From NCBI GenBank assembly GCA_036381215.1, contig DASVDF010000110.1:1-64000 (forward strand): 64,000 nt of DNA, read 5' to 3'. The stretch comes from IDS-8 sp036381215. Its GTDB lineage: Bacteria > Pseudomonadota > Gammaproteobacteria > Steroidobacterales > Woeseiaceae. The notes beneath the pieces are model-generated. The model made no database searches. It was given only the letters and a program-made list of their open reading frames with translations, and had not been told where the DNA came from. Numbering within the stretch: the stretch's first letter is position 1; the number at the start of each line of letters is the position of its first letter. The position numbers and the translations under genes were made by a program. Positions 35,751 to 45,494 of the stretch are shown piece after piece.

Positions 35751-36056
35751 CAGGAGCGCGCACCGCGCGCGACTGAACGAAGGCACATAGCCAAACAAGG
35801 GCAGGTTCAGCGCTGAGCATCGTTCACGCACGGCACCGACCGCCAACAGGGCTGCGCCGTGGCCGGGCGAGTCCCTCTCGGCGGCGTCCGAGGCAGGGAT
35901 GCCGAGGCCGCAGGACCACATGGACGTGCTCGTGTCCGGCGCCGAGAGGGAGCTCCCCCGGTCGCGGCGCAGTCCTGCCACCAACCGCAAACGTGCGTGA
36001 ACGATGCGGTCTCTGAAGGTGCGTGCCACGATGCGGTCGCGCGCGGTGCGCGCTCC
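35751..36056. repeat. Composite palindromic mobile repeat, copy B (about 306 bp)
   Basis: This fills most of the 386-nt gap between ftsB and smr; no gene is seen in it. It has a REP-like hairpin (CAGGAGCGCGCACCGCGCGCGA, 35751-35772, split as stem GCGCGC/GCGCGC) at one end and an inverted REP (36036-36056) at the other. Between them lies a 191-bp core (35817-36007) bounded by perfect 16-bp inverted repeats GCATCGTTCACGCACG and CGTGCGTGAACGATGC. The core aligns almost end to end with the reverse complement of copy C (44393-44582, 190 bp). It contains internal inverted repeats (CCCTCTCGGCGGCG with CGCCGAGAGGG). Confidence 0.85.
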
Positions 36057-36091
36057 ACGCAGACCAAGCGATCAGCGCAAACCCTGCGAGC

Positions 36092-36655
36092 TCAGGGTTT
36101 GCGGAGGAGGACGTAGACCGCGCCGGTGCCGCCGTCGACCTGCCGCGCGGAAACGAAGGCGAGGATGCCGTCCCACTGGCGCAGCCAGCGGTCGACCCTG
36201 GGCTTGAGCACCGGCCCGCGCGCGCCGGAGCCGCGCCCCTTGCCGTGCACGACGCGCACGCAGGTGAGCCCGCGCCCGCGGCAGTCGTCGACGAAGGCGG
36301 CGAGCGCGGTGCGCGCTTCGGCGACGGTCATGCCGTGCAGGTCGATCGCGGCCTGCACGCTGTAGCCGCCCCGTGCGAGGCGGCGCATGGCTTTTCTGCC
36401 GATGGACGGGTGGTGAAACGAGAGGCCGTCCCCGTTCTGCGACTCGGCGAGCTCGAGATCGGCGGTCAGGCTTTCTTCCAGTACGGTCTCTGCGTCGCGC
36501 CGGGCGAAGCGCGCCCGCGGCGGGGGGCGGCGGCGCCGCGCCGGCACCGCGTCGACCGCGAGCGGCCGCGCCTCGCCGACCGCGCGCCGGAACAGCGCGC
36601 GCTCCTCGGGGGTGGGATCGAAGCCCTGGGATGGCCGCATTTTGCGATCTGTCAC
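36092..36655 (-). CDS. Smr-domain protein (SmrA/YdaL type)
   Basis: A 187-residue protein with a C-terminal Smr domain. DLHGMTVAEARTALAAF carries the DLHG motif, followed by VRVVHGKGRGS with the HGKG motif, then AFVSARQVDGGTGAVYVLLR. Smr domains are nucleases that nick branched DNA or cleave RNA at stalled ribosomes. The N-terminal 90 residues are Arg-rich and likely disordered. It is divergent from surE with a 106-nt gap. In several related genomes a small Smr gene also precedes surE. Confidence 0.88.
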   Translation of the reverse strand: MTDRKMRPSQGFDPTPEERALFRRAVGEARPLAVDAVPARRRRPPPRARFARRDAETVLEESLTADLELAESQNGDGLSFHHPSIGRKAMRRLARGGYSVQAAIDLHGMTVAEARTALAAFVDDCRGRGLTCVRVVHGKGRGSGARGPVLKPRVDRWLRQWDGILAFVSARQVDGGTGAVYVLLRKP

Positions 36656-36761
36656 GGAGCAGCGACCCGAGAAATGGCGGCACCGGAATCCGTGGAACCG
36701 GCGCTATGGCGACATGCGAACATTGAGTATAGTGAGCGCCGCCACAGGGATCGAGGGGTGC

Positions 36762-37505
36762 ATGAGAATTCTGGTCAGCAACGACGACGGCTATCTCGCG
36801 ACCGGCATCAACACCCTGGCGAAAGCACTGGCGGAGATCGCGGAAATCGTGGTCGTCGCCCCCGATCGTAATCACAGCGGTGCGAGCAACTCGCTCACCC
36901 TGCACACACCGCTGCGCATCCATGAGGTCGAGACCGGCCGCTATTTCGTGAACGGCACGCCTTCCGACTGCGTGCACCTCGCCCTCTCGGGCTTTCTCGA
37001 TTTCGATCCCGACATCGTCGTGTCGGGCATCAATCACGGCGCCAATCTCGGAGACGACGTGATTTATTCGGGCACCGTTGCGGCCGCGATGGAAGGCCGC
37101 TATCTCGGCTTCCCGGCCATTGCGGTGTCCCTCGTCGGCCAGCACGTCACGCATTTCCAGACGGCGGCGCGCGTCACCTGCGATCTTATCGAGCGCCTGC
37201 AGCGCAATCCGCTGCCGGCGGACGTCATCCTCAACGTGAACGTGCCCGATCGTCCGTATGAGGAGCTGACCGGCGTCGTCGCGACCCGGCTCGGTTTCCG
37301 CCACCGGTCGGAGCCCCTCGTGCGTTCCAGGGATCCGTACGGGCGCACCATCTTCTGGATCGGGCCGGCGGGAGCGGGCCAGGATGCCGGTCCGGGCACC
37401 GATTTCGAGGCGCTGGAAAACGGGGCGGTGGCCGTCACGCCGCTCAAGGTCGATCTCACCCGGCATGAAGCGGTGCCGCGGATCGCGGACTGGCTGAAGG
37501 CGTGA
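36762..37505 (+). CDS. surE: 5'/3'-nucleotidase SurE
   Basis: A 247-residue phosphatase (E. coli 253) hydrolysing nucleoside 5'- and 3'-monophosphates. The metal site MRILVSNDDGYLATGI and APDRNHSGASNSLT are present, as is SGINHGANLGDDVIYSGTV. The ATG at 36762 has GAGGGG upstream, and TATAGT at 36728-36733 may be its -10. The order surE-pcm-nlpD-rpoS is conserved and linked to stationary phase. Its end overlaps pcm. Confidence 0.97.
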   Translation: MRILVSNDDGYLATGINTLAKALAEIAEIVVVAPDRNHSGASNSLTLHTPLRIHEVETGRYFVNGTPSDCVHLALSGFLDFDPDIVVSGINHGANLGDDVIYSGTVAAAMEGRYLGFPAIAVSLVGQHVTHFQTAARVTCDLIERLQRNPLPADVILNVNVPDRPYEELTGVVATRLGFRHRSEPLVRSRDPYGRTIFWIGPAGAGQDAGPGTDFEALENGAVAVTPLKVDLTRHEAVPRIADWLKA

Positions 37506-38164
37506 TCCAGCATCGCCCCGACCTCTCCGGCATCGGCATGACCTCGGCGCGCACCCGCGACCGGCTGGTGCGCCGCCTGGAGGCACAGGGCATCCGCTCG
37601 CGCGCCGTGCTCGAGCGCATCCGCAACGTGCCGCGCCACCTGTTCGTCGACGAGGCCCTCGCGAGCCGCGCCTACGAAGACACGGCGCTGCCGATCGGCC
37701 TCGGCCAGACGATCAGCCAGCCGTTCGTGGTCGCGCGCATGACGGAAAGCCTGCTCGATGGCTTCGAGCCGGAGCGCGTGCTCGAGATCGGCACCGGCTG
37801 CGGCTACCAGACGGCCGTGCTCGCGCCGCTCGTCGGCAAGCTTCACACCGTCGAGCGAATCCCCGAGCTCCTGCGGCGCGCCCAGCAACGCCTGCGCGAC
37901 CTCGACATCTACAACGTGCAGTATCGACGCGGCGACGGCTGGGCCGGCTGGCCGAAATACGCGCCCTACGACGGCATCATCGTCACGGCCGCCGCGCCGG
38001 AGCTGCCGCGCAAACTCCTGGAGCAGCTCGGCCCCGGAGGCCGCATGATCATTCCGGTGGGCCCGTCCGGCCGCCAGGAGCTCACGCGCATCGTCCGCGA
38101 AGCCGATCACTTCAGCGAGACGGTGCTCGGCGCCGTGAGCTTCGTGCCGCTGGTCAAGGCCTGA
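37502..38164 (+). CDS. pcm: Protein-L-isoaspartate O-methyltransferase
   Basis: A 220-residue SAM-dependent methyltransferase (E. coli 208). It repairs isoaspartyl damage in aged proteins. VPRHLFVDEALASRAYEDTALPIG and the SAM loop VLEIGTGCGYQTAVLA are present. The start is GTG at 37502 overlapping the surE TGA (GTGA). Confidence 0.96.
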   Translation: MIQHRPDLSGIGMTSARTRDRLVRRLEAQGIRSRAVLERIRNVPRHLFVDEALASRAYEDTALPIGLGQTISQPFVVARMTESLLDGFEPERVLEIGTGCGYQTAVLAPLVGKLHTVERIPELLRRAQQRLRDLDIYNVQYRRGDGWAGWPKYAPYDGIIVTAAAPELPRKLLEQLGPGGRMIIPVGPSGRQELTRIVREADHFSETVLGAVSFVPLVKA

Positions 38165-38203
38165 GAACGCGATGACGGGTCACAAGGTCCCGCGGCGCCG
38201 CGC

Positions 38204-38998
38204 ATGGGTCTCTTTGCCGCAATGAACGTCCGCGGCGCACGCGGCAGGCGGGCCGCGTGCGTGCGCACCACCGTCCGTTCTATGCTCCTCGCGTCCTGCG
38301 CCGCGCTTTCTCTCCTTGCCGGCTGCGGCTCGGCGCCGCGCGTGGAGCAAACGCGCGATTACCACATCGTGCGCAGCGGTGAAACGCTGTTCACGATCGC
38401 CTGGCGCTACGGCAAGGATTACCGGGATCTCGCCCGCTGGAACGATCTCGGCGACGGCTCACTCATCTATCCCGGCCAGCTCATCAGACTGTATCCGCCG
38501 CCGGGCATGCCGGCCGCAAGTCGCGGCGCGCCCGCGGCACCCGCGCGCGCCGGATCCGGCCGCGCGACCGGGGGGAGCCGCGCGCCCGCGCCGCAACCCG
38601 CGCTGCCGTCGCAGCCGCCGCCGAGCTGGGCGTGGCCGACCGACGGCGCGGTGGTCGTGCGCTTCGGCCAGCGCCCGGGCACCGGCACGGGCGTGCTGAT
38701 CGGCGGGAACGAGGGGCAGCCGGTGCGCGCCGCGGCGGGGGGGCGCGTCGTTTATTCGGGCAGTGGACTAATCGGTTACGGTCAGCTTATCATCATCAAG
38801 CACAACGACACCTACCTCAGTGCTTACGGGCACAACGCGTCGTTGCTGGTACAAGAGGGCGAAGTCGTCGCCAAAGGCCAGCCCATCGCGAGGATGGGCG
38901 AAGGCCCGGGCCGGGAGCCGCGCCTGCATTTCGAGATCAGGCGCAACGGCGAGCCGGTCGACCCGCTGGAGTACCTGCCGGCGCGCACGGGCGACTGA
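38204..38998 (+). CDS. nlpD: Amidase activator lipoprotein NlpD
   Basis: A 264-residue lipoprotein precursor. A lipobox LLAGC puts the lipidated Cys at residue 41 from this start; a GTG at 38261 would give a shorter, more typical signal peptide. A LysM domain (YHIVRSGETLFTIAWRYGKDY) and a Pro/Ala-rich linker lead to a LytM/M23 domain. The M23 metal ligands are lost (first motif replaced by GVLIGGNEG), as in E. coli NlpD. It should therefore activate AmiC-type amidases for daughter-cell separation rather than cut murein. rpoS promoters often lie within or near nlpD. Confidence 0.93.
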   Translation: MGLFAAMNVRGARGRRAACVRTTVRSMLLASCAALSLLAGCGSAPRVEQTRDYHIVRSGETLFTIAWRYGKDYRDLARWNDLGDGSLIYPGQLIRLYPPPGMPAASRGAPAAPARAGSGRATGGSRAPAPQPALPSQPPPSWAWPTDGAVVVRFGQRPGTGTGVLIGGNEGQPVRAAAGGRVVYSGSGLIGYGQLIIIKHNDTYLSAYGHNASLLVQEGEVVAKGQPIARMGEGPGREPRLHFEIRRNGEPVDPLEYLPARTGD

Positions 38999-39168
38999 CC
39001 AGTCTTCATCGCCGGTCGCGTAGACCGCGCGCACGGGACCGCCCGTCTCCACACTGGCGTTCGACGCCAAGTGCTCAATCTTAAAGTTGACCTGAATCCG
39101 GCGGGATCGGCAGATCCTGCATTGCAGTCCGTTTTCCATAGGCGCGGCCATACCAAGGAGCCTCACGA
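38999..39168 (+). other. nlpD-rpoS intergenic leader
   Basis: A 170-nt region before rpoS. CGCGTAGACCGCGCGCACGG and GGCGTTCGACGCC can form small hairpins. TTGACC near 39087 with a weak downstream box is a poor promoter match. A good Shine-Dalgarno AAGGAG (39155-39160) lies 8 nt before the rpoS GTG. rpoS mRNA is often controlled through its leader, but no small-RNA pairing site can be judged by eye. Confidence 0.35.
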
Positions 39169-40140
39169 GTGAACGCTGTAATTCGGCAAAGAACGACCAA
39201 CGGCAGGAGGGCAGTACAACATCAGCACGGTGTCGCGCCGCAATTCGACATGCAGGCTTTCGCGCATGCAGACGAGTTGCTGGAACGCGCGGAGGAGATC
39301 TCCGCAAAGAGCGCGCCAACCCTCGATGTCACCCGGCTTTACCTGAACGAGATCGGCGCCTCGCCGCTGCTCACGGCGGCGGAGGAAGTGAGCTTCGCGC
39401 GACGCGTGCAGCGCGGCGATGAAGCGGCGCGTCAGCGCATGATCGAGAGCAACCTGCGGCTCGTCGTAAAAATTGCGCGACGCTATCTCGATCGCGGCTT
39501 GCCGCTGCTCGATCTCATCGAGGAAGGCAATCTCGGCCTCATTCACGCGGTCAAGAAGTTCGATCCCGAGCGCGGTTTCCGTTTCTCCACTTACGCGACG
39601 TGGTGGATCCGCCAGACAATCGAGCGTGCCATCATGAACCAGTCGCGCACGGTGCGGCTGCCGATTCACGTCATCAAGGACATCAACGCGTGCCTGCGCG
39701 CCGCGCGCGCACTGCGCCAGGAGAACGGCACCAGCCCCACCGCCTCCGATATCGCCGAGTACCTCAATCGCGACCCGCGCGAGATCGAAAAGCTGATCGC
39801 GCTGCACGAACGCGTGACCATCGGGTCGGGGTGCGACGACGAGCGGGGTCCGCTCGAAACGCTCATGGCCCACCCGGAAGCCGAGCCGGCCGAATGCGTG
39901 CAGCACGAGCACGTCATCGCCATCCTCGAGTCATGGCTCATGAAGCTGACCGAGAAGCAGCGCGCCGTGGTCGAGAGGCGTTTCGGGCTGCACGGGTGCC
40001 GCCGGCTCACCCTCGAGGAGATCGGCGCGGAGATCGGCGTCACCCGCGAGCGCGTCCGACAGATCCAGCTCGACGCGCTGCGCAACCTGAAGGACATGAT
40101 GGAGAGCAACGGGATCCACGGAGAGTCCCTGCTCGACTGA
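39169..40140 (+). CDS. rpoS: Stationary-phase sigma factor RpoS
   Basis: A 323-residue sigma-70 group 2 factor (E. coli 330) for the general stress and stationary-phase response. Region 1.2 starts DVTRLYLNEIGASPLLTAAEE. Region 2 contains LRLVVKIARRYLDRGLPLLDLIEEGNLGL in parts and FSTYATWWIRQTIERAI. Region 4.2 ends with ITREVRVRQ-like VTRERVRQIQLDALRNL. The start is GTG at 39169 behind AAGGAG. It follows nlpD as usual; mutS is not downstream. Confidence 0.97.
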   Translation: MNAVIRQRTTNGRRAVQHQHGVAPQFDMQAFAHADELLERAEEISAKSAPTLDVTRLYLNEIGASPLLTAAEEVSFARRVQRGDEAARQRMIESNLRLVVKIARRYLDRGLPLLDLIEEGNLGLIHAVKKFDPERGFRFSTYATWWIRQTIERAIMNQSRTVRLPIHVIKDINACLRAARALRQENGTSPTASDIAEYLNRDPREIEKLIALHERVTIGSGCDDERGPLETLMAHPEAEPAECVQHEHVIAILESWLMKLTEKQRAVVERRFGLHGCRRLTLEEIGAEIGVTRERVRQIQLDALRNLKDMMESNGIHGESLLD

Positions 40141-40243
40141 GATCCGGTGCGAGTCCGCCCGCCCGGCGTCGGGCGGCGCTACCGGGGCGCGATGCCGCGT
40201 CGGGGAAAAAGCGAGAAGGTTTTCTTCGGCGACGTACCGGTGT

Positions 40244-40280
40244 CCTGTTCCGCAGCCAGCGAAGTGATTCGCGGAACAGG
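40244..40280. terminator. 10-bp perfect inverted repeat between convergent rpoS and the DUF498 gene
   Basis: CCTGTTCCGC (40244-40253) and GCGGAACAGG (40271-40280) enclose a 17-nt loop, between the ends of rpoS and the minus-strand DUF498 gene. A second palindrome, GCCCGCCCGGCGTCGGGCGG, lies near 40158-40177. Neither has a T-run, so Rho-independent action is uncertain; placement suggests bidirectional termination. Confidence 0.45.
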
Positions 40281-40283
40281 GCT

Positions 40284-40658
40284 TTATGGCTCGTTGATGA
40301 TCAGCACCGCGGCCGCACGGCGTTCCTCCTGCGCCAGGATGTTGAACGTGCGGCAGGCGGCCGGCGTCGTCATCGATTCGAACCCGATGCCGCGCCGTGC
40401 GAACGCGAAAACGACCTCGCGCGGGGGCGCGACCGGTCGGAATCCCGTGCCGAGGACCACCATCTCCGGCTGCATCGCGAGCAGCCTGTCCACGTCGTTC
40501 TGACCGAGCTGGCCGACGTCGTCCGTGGGCCAGTCGCGGATGTCGTGATCGGGTGTCACCACCACGTTGTGCGTGAGGGTCTGCTGTCCGATACGGATCT
40601 CGCCGGGCGCGACGTGGCGCACGGTGACCGCGGAGCGAGGTTCGCGCGAAATCTGCAT
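40284..40658 (-). CDS. Mth938-like (DUF498/NDUFAF3-fold) protein
   Basis: A 124-residue protein with the family core VVLGTGFRPVAPPREVVFAF followed by RGIGFESMTTPAACRTFNIL and a final AAAVLI. Bacterial members are small cytoplasmic proteins of unknown role; eukaryotic NDUFAF3 helps assemble respiratory complex I, which does not establish a role here. The ATG at 40658 fits the family. TATGAT lies only a few bases upstream on this strand, so the transcript may have a very short leader. It is convergent with rpoS and divergent from the next gene. Confidence 0.82.
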   Translation of the reverse strand: MQISREPRSAVTVRHVAPGEIRIGQQTLTHNVVVTPDHDIRDWPTDDVGQLGQNDVDRLLAMQPEMVVLGTGFRPVAPPREVVFAFARRGIGFESMTTPAACRTFNILAQEERRAAAVLIINEP

Positions 40659-40717
40659 ACCGCTATCATACGCGTGCAGGCGCAGGGATTCTGGCCTGCG
40701 CAGCCGGCCGGGGGCGC

Positions 40718-41695
40718 ATGCTCCGGGAAGCCACCGCAAGGCCGGCACGGGAGGAGATGCTGGCTCACCAGACTGGCGGACCGGGTGCCGTCGTCACATT
40801 GCACGCGGCGCTCGCGGACGCGCAGAGCAGCGGGATGCGACGCTGGCTCCGGCACGCGCACGTGCACGCGGACGCCGCGCGACGCGAATGGCTGCCGCGG
40901 ATTCTCGAACGGCTGGAGGTGCCGCTACCCGACGGCGGGCTGGCGGCGCTGCGCTACTGGAACCAGACCGGCGAGCGGCCGGAGCAGTGGCTCGCGGCGG
41001 CCGATCCCGTGTATCTCGAGGCCGGGATGAACCGCCTGCACCTGCATGCGTTGCCGGCGGCGCTCTCCCCGGCCGCCGACGTGCGCGCGGCCTTCGATTG
41101 CCTCGCGGCGCAGCTCGACGCCGCGGGGACGGGCGGCCGTTTCGTGGCGGTGGAGGGCACGGGGTATCTCGTGGCCGAAACGCCGCTCCCGACGGCCGAG
41201 CTCTCGCCCGCGCTTGCGCAAGGCGCCGCACCGGAACGCTGGCTCCCGGCGCCGGGGACGGCCCCGGCGTTCGCTCGCCTGCTCGCCGAGGTGCAGATGT
41301 GCCTGCATGACGCCGACGTCAACCACCGGCGCGCGGCGGCCGGTGCGCCGCCGCTGAACGCGCTCTGGCTGTGGGGCGGCGGCCGCGCGCCGGCGCGCTC
41401 GCGGCGCGAGCTCCCGCTCCTCGTCGGCGACGATCCCGTCGTCCGCGGCTACTGGAAGAGCGCCGCGGCGCGTGCGGTCGCATGGCCCGGATCGCTCGCC
41501 GCCGCCCGCGTGCCGGCGGGCAGCGATTTCGTCGCCCTGCCGCCGGCCGGGGACCCGGCCGGCGTGCTCGCGGAGCTCGCAGAGATGCTGCGCGGCGGCG
41601 CGCTCAGGCGCCTGACGCTCCTGTTCGCCGACGGTGTTTCGGCGGAGCTCCGCCGCGGCGACCGCCTGCGCTTCTGGCGACGGGCGACGTGCTAA
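40718..41695 (+). CDS. Uncharacterised COG4255-like protein (phosphoglycerate-mutase-related annotation)
   Basis: A 325-residue protein. The segment LNALWLWGGGRAP near residue 215 matches the hallmark of the COG4255 family. Some databases label this family as a phosphoglycerate mutase or regulatory protein, and I know of no experimental function. The rest is Ala/Arg/Leu-rich with no membrane segment. The start could be ATG 40718 or 40757 (MLAHQTGG); the first 13 residues are not convincing. In relatives this gene often precedes recJ and prfB; here prfB follows directly and recJ is absent. Confidence 0.7.
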   Translation: MLREATARPAREEMLAHQTGGPGAVVTLHAALADAQSSGMRRWLRHAHVHADAARREWLPRILERLEVPLPDGGLAALRYWNQTGERPEQWLAAADPVYLEAGMNRLHLHALPAALSPAADVRAAFDCLAAQLDAAGTGGRFVAVEGTGYLVAETPLPTAELSPALAQGAAPERWLPAPGTAPAFARLLAEVQMCLHDADVNHRRAAAGAPPLNALWLWGGGRAPARSRRELPLLVGDDPVVRGYWKSAAARAVAWPGSLAAARVPAGSDFVALPPAGDPAGVLAELAEMLRGGALRRLTLLFADGVSAELRRGDRLRFWRRATC

Positions 41696-41722
41696 GATGC
41701 CGCACTTTCGCGTGCCCGAACC

Positions 41723-42818
41723 ATGGAAGCGAACCACACCAGGCAGAAGATCGTGGACCTCGCCGAGCGCGTCAGCGCGCTGAGGAGGTACCTTTGACTA
41801 CGATACCAGGGCCGAGCGGCTCGCCGAAGTCGAGCGCGAGCTCGAACAGCCGGGTGTCTGGGACGACCCCGAGCGCGCCCAGGCCCTCGGGCGGGAGCGC
41901 GCGGCGCTCGAGAAAGTCGTCGGAACCCTGAAGACGCTCACGGCCGGCCTCGCCGACGCGCGCGAGCTCTTCGATCTCGCGCTCGAGGAGCGCGACGAGG
42001 CGACGCTCGCGGAGATTGCAGACGATGTCGCCGGCTTCGAGAACCGTCTCCGCGAGCTCGAGTTCCGGCGCATGTTCAGCGGCGAGCTGGACGCGTCCAA
42101 CGCGTTCCTCGACATCCAGTCCGGCGCGGGCGGTACCGAGGCGCAGGACTGGGCGGAGATGCTGCTCCGGATGTACCTGCGCTGGGCCGAAGCACATGAC
42201 CTCGAGACCGAGGTGATCGAGCTCTCGCCCGGCGAAGTCGCGGGCATCAAGAGCGCCACGGTGCGGGTCGCGGGGGAATATGCCTACGGCCGCCTGCGCA
42301 CGGAAACCGGAGTGCACCGGCTGGTGCGCAAATCACCGTTCGATTCCGGCAACCGGCGGCACACGTCCTTCGCATCGGTGTTCGTGTCGCCGGAAATCGA
42401 CGACGAGATCGACATCGAGATCGATCCCTCCGACCTGCGTATCGACGTCTATCGCGCGAGCGGCGCCGGCGGGCAGCACGTCAACCGCACGGAATCGGCG
42501 GTGCGCATCACCCACCTGCCGACGGACATCGTCGTGCAGTGCCAGAGCGATCGCTCGCAGCACAAGAACAAGGCCACCGCGATGAAACAGCTCAAGGCGA
42601 AGCTATACGAGCTGGAGCTGCAGAAGCGCCGGGCCAAGGCGGCGGAGGTCGAGGATTCCAAGGCCGACGTCGGCTGGGGCAATCAGATAAGATCGTATGT
42701 GCTCGACCAGAGCCGCATCAAGGATCTGCGGACGGGCGTGGAGATCGGCAACACGCAGGCCGTGCTCGACGGGGATCTCGATCGTTTCATCGAGGCGAGC
42801 CTGAAGCAGGGTTTGTAA
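41723..42818 (+). CDS. prfB: Peptide chain release factor 2 (programmed +1 frameshift)
   Basis: A 364-residue protein made by joining two frames. Frame one runs ATG 41723 through 24 codons to TGA 41795-41797. Translation then shifts +1 at CTT-TGA-C and continues from GAC (41796) to 42818. RF2 recognises UGA and UAA, and the in-frame UGA lets RF2 levels control the shift. The main frame contains GAGGQHVNRTESAVRI, with the catalytic GGQ. It is followed 3 nt later by lysS, the standard pair. Confidence 0.97.
41783..41798 (+). promoter_or_regulatory. RF2 programmed frameshift site
   Basis: AGGAGG-TAC-CTT-TGA-C. An internal Shine-Dalgarno-like AGGAGG sits three bases before the slippery CTT, followed by UGA and C, a poor termination context. 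This matches the autoregulatory site of E. coli prfB; the AGGAGG here is a closer match to the anti-Shine-Dalgarno than E. coli's AGGGGG. Confidence 0.96.
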
Positions 42819-42821
42819 GGC

Positions 42822-44341
<1,520 letters not shown>

Positions 44342-44345
<4 letters not shown>

Positions 44346-44649
44346 GAGCGCACATCGTGCGCGACCGAACGTGGCACGCCCTCTTTGGGACCGCATCGTT
44401 CACGCACGTTCGACGGCAGTGGCTGGGGCGGAGCCGTGACCGGGGGAGCTCCCTCTCGGCGCCGGCCACGAGCACGTCCATGTGGGCCTGCGGGCTTAGG
44501 CTTTGCCTCGCACGCCGCCGAGAGGGACTCCCCAGGCCACGGCTCCGCCCTGTTTGCGGATGGTGCCGTGCGTGAACGATGCTGACGGGATAACGTGCCT
44601 TCGTTCGGGGTACGTGCCTTCGTTCGGTCGCCTGCCGGCGGGCTTCTAC
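44342..44649. repeat. Composite palindromic mobile repeat, copy C (308 bp)
   Basis: This occupies the entire gap between convergent lysS and ygfZ; no gene lies in it. It begins with REP GTAGGAGCGCACATCGTGCG (44342-44361 onward) and ends with an inverted REP (GGTCGCCTGCCGGCGGGC then TTCTAC, 44626-44649). The 190-bp core (44393-44582) has perfect 16-bp terminal inverted repeats identical to those of copy B and lies in the opposite orientation. Both outer ends are GTAG, and those TAGs are the stop codons of lysS (plus strand) and ygfZ (minus strand). Confidence 0.85.
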
Positions 44650-45494
44650 GGCTCCGGGGCTTCGAGCGGGAGTGCGGGGTGGCCGTTCACGGTCAGCGCC
44701 TCGCGATGCAGCTCGATCGGCAGCATCGCGAGGACGTCCCGGCCCGCCGCGTTCACGACTTCGCCCGATTCGCTTCCTGCGTGCAGCACGGGATCGCCGG
44801 GAGCGGCGTTGCCGCCGTCCAGCCGGTACCGTGCAAGGCGCCGTTTCACGCGGCCGAGGTGCTCGGTACGCGCGACGATCTCCTGTCCCGTATAGCAGCC
44901 CTTGCTGAAGCTCACGGCGCCGAGGCGATCGAGGTTCAGCATGTGCGGCGTGTACTTTTCCGCGGTCGCCGTGCCGATCGTCGCGATGCCTGCCGCGATC
45001 AGTGCCTGTTGCCACTGCTGCTCCGTGAGCGGTGCGCGCAGCACGAGGCCCGCGCTCGCGTAATCGGCCGCGCGGCCGTACAGCTCGACCTCCCGCTCAC
45101 CGATCGCGAGCGCCGTCAGCCCGCGCGCCCGGCGGGCGGCCAGCAGCGCCGCCGGCGGCAGCAGGTCGAGTGCAGCGAGCGCCGCGCGGTCTTCGTCGGC
45201 CCCGGCGGCGGCGATGCAGAAGCCCGTGGCGATCGCTATCTCGACGCGCGCGCGCAGCCGATACATCGCGAAGCGGCGCACGAGCGCCTGCGCGAGCTCG
45301 GCCGGCGCCGCGAGTCCGATCGCATCGCCGAGATCGAGCAGCCGCATCACCGCAACGACCCGGCCCTGCGGGTTGCACCACGCGGTGAGCAGGGCCCCGG
45401 CGCGCTCCAGTGTGCGCACGTCCTGGGTCAACTGGCCCTGCAGGAAATCGCCGGCATCGTCTCCGCTGAAACGGATCAGCTCGAACGGGCGCAT
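44646..45494 (-). CDS. ygfZ: Folate-binding Fe-S cluster repair/assembly protein YgfZ
   Basis: A 282-residue aminomethyltransferase-fold protein (E. coli YgfZ 326). The family motif KGCYTGQEIVART is present near residue 198. YgfZ is needed for activity of certain Fe-S enzymes such as MiaB, using folate. It sits divergent from sdhCDAB, whose iron-sulphur subunit is in this window. The start is ATG 45494; ATG 45518 would add eight residues. The stop TAG (44648-44646) is formed by the end of the adjacent repeat. Confidence 0.92.
   Translation of the reverse strand: MRPFELIRFSGDDAGDFLQGQLTQDVRTLERAGALLTAWCNPQGRVVAVMRLLDLGDAIGLAAPAELAQALVRRFAMYRLRARVEIAIATGFCIAAAGADEDRAALAALDLLPPAALLAARRARGLTALAIGEREVELYGRAADYASAGLVLRAPLTEQQWQQALIAAGIATIGTATAEKYTPHMLNLDRLGAVSFSKGCYTGQEIVARTEHLGRVKRRLARYRLDGGNAAPGDPVLHAGSESGEVVNAAGRDVLAMLPIELHREALTVNGHPALPLEAPEP

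Noticed and set aside
35817..36007. Composite repeat core as a small protein gene or structured regulatory RNA gene
   Set aside because: The frames differ between copies and encode nothing conserved. Opposite orientation and terminal inverted repeats fit a mobile repeat better.
38204..38998. NlpD as an active murein endopeptidase
   Set aside because: The first M23 zinc motif is degenerate, as in E. coli NlpD, so an activator role is the expected one.
40157..40178. GC hairpin after rpoS as a strong intrinsic terminator
   Set aside because: The stem is good but no T-run follows; it is mentioned only alongside the better 40244-40280 dyad.
41723..41797. prfB read as a pseudogene because of an in-frame TGA
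   Set aside because: The context AGGAGG-TAC-CTT-TGA-C is the known programmed frameshift site and the rest of the gene is intact.
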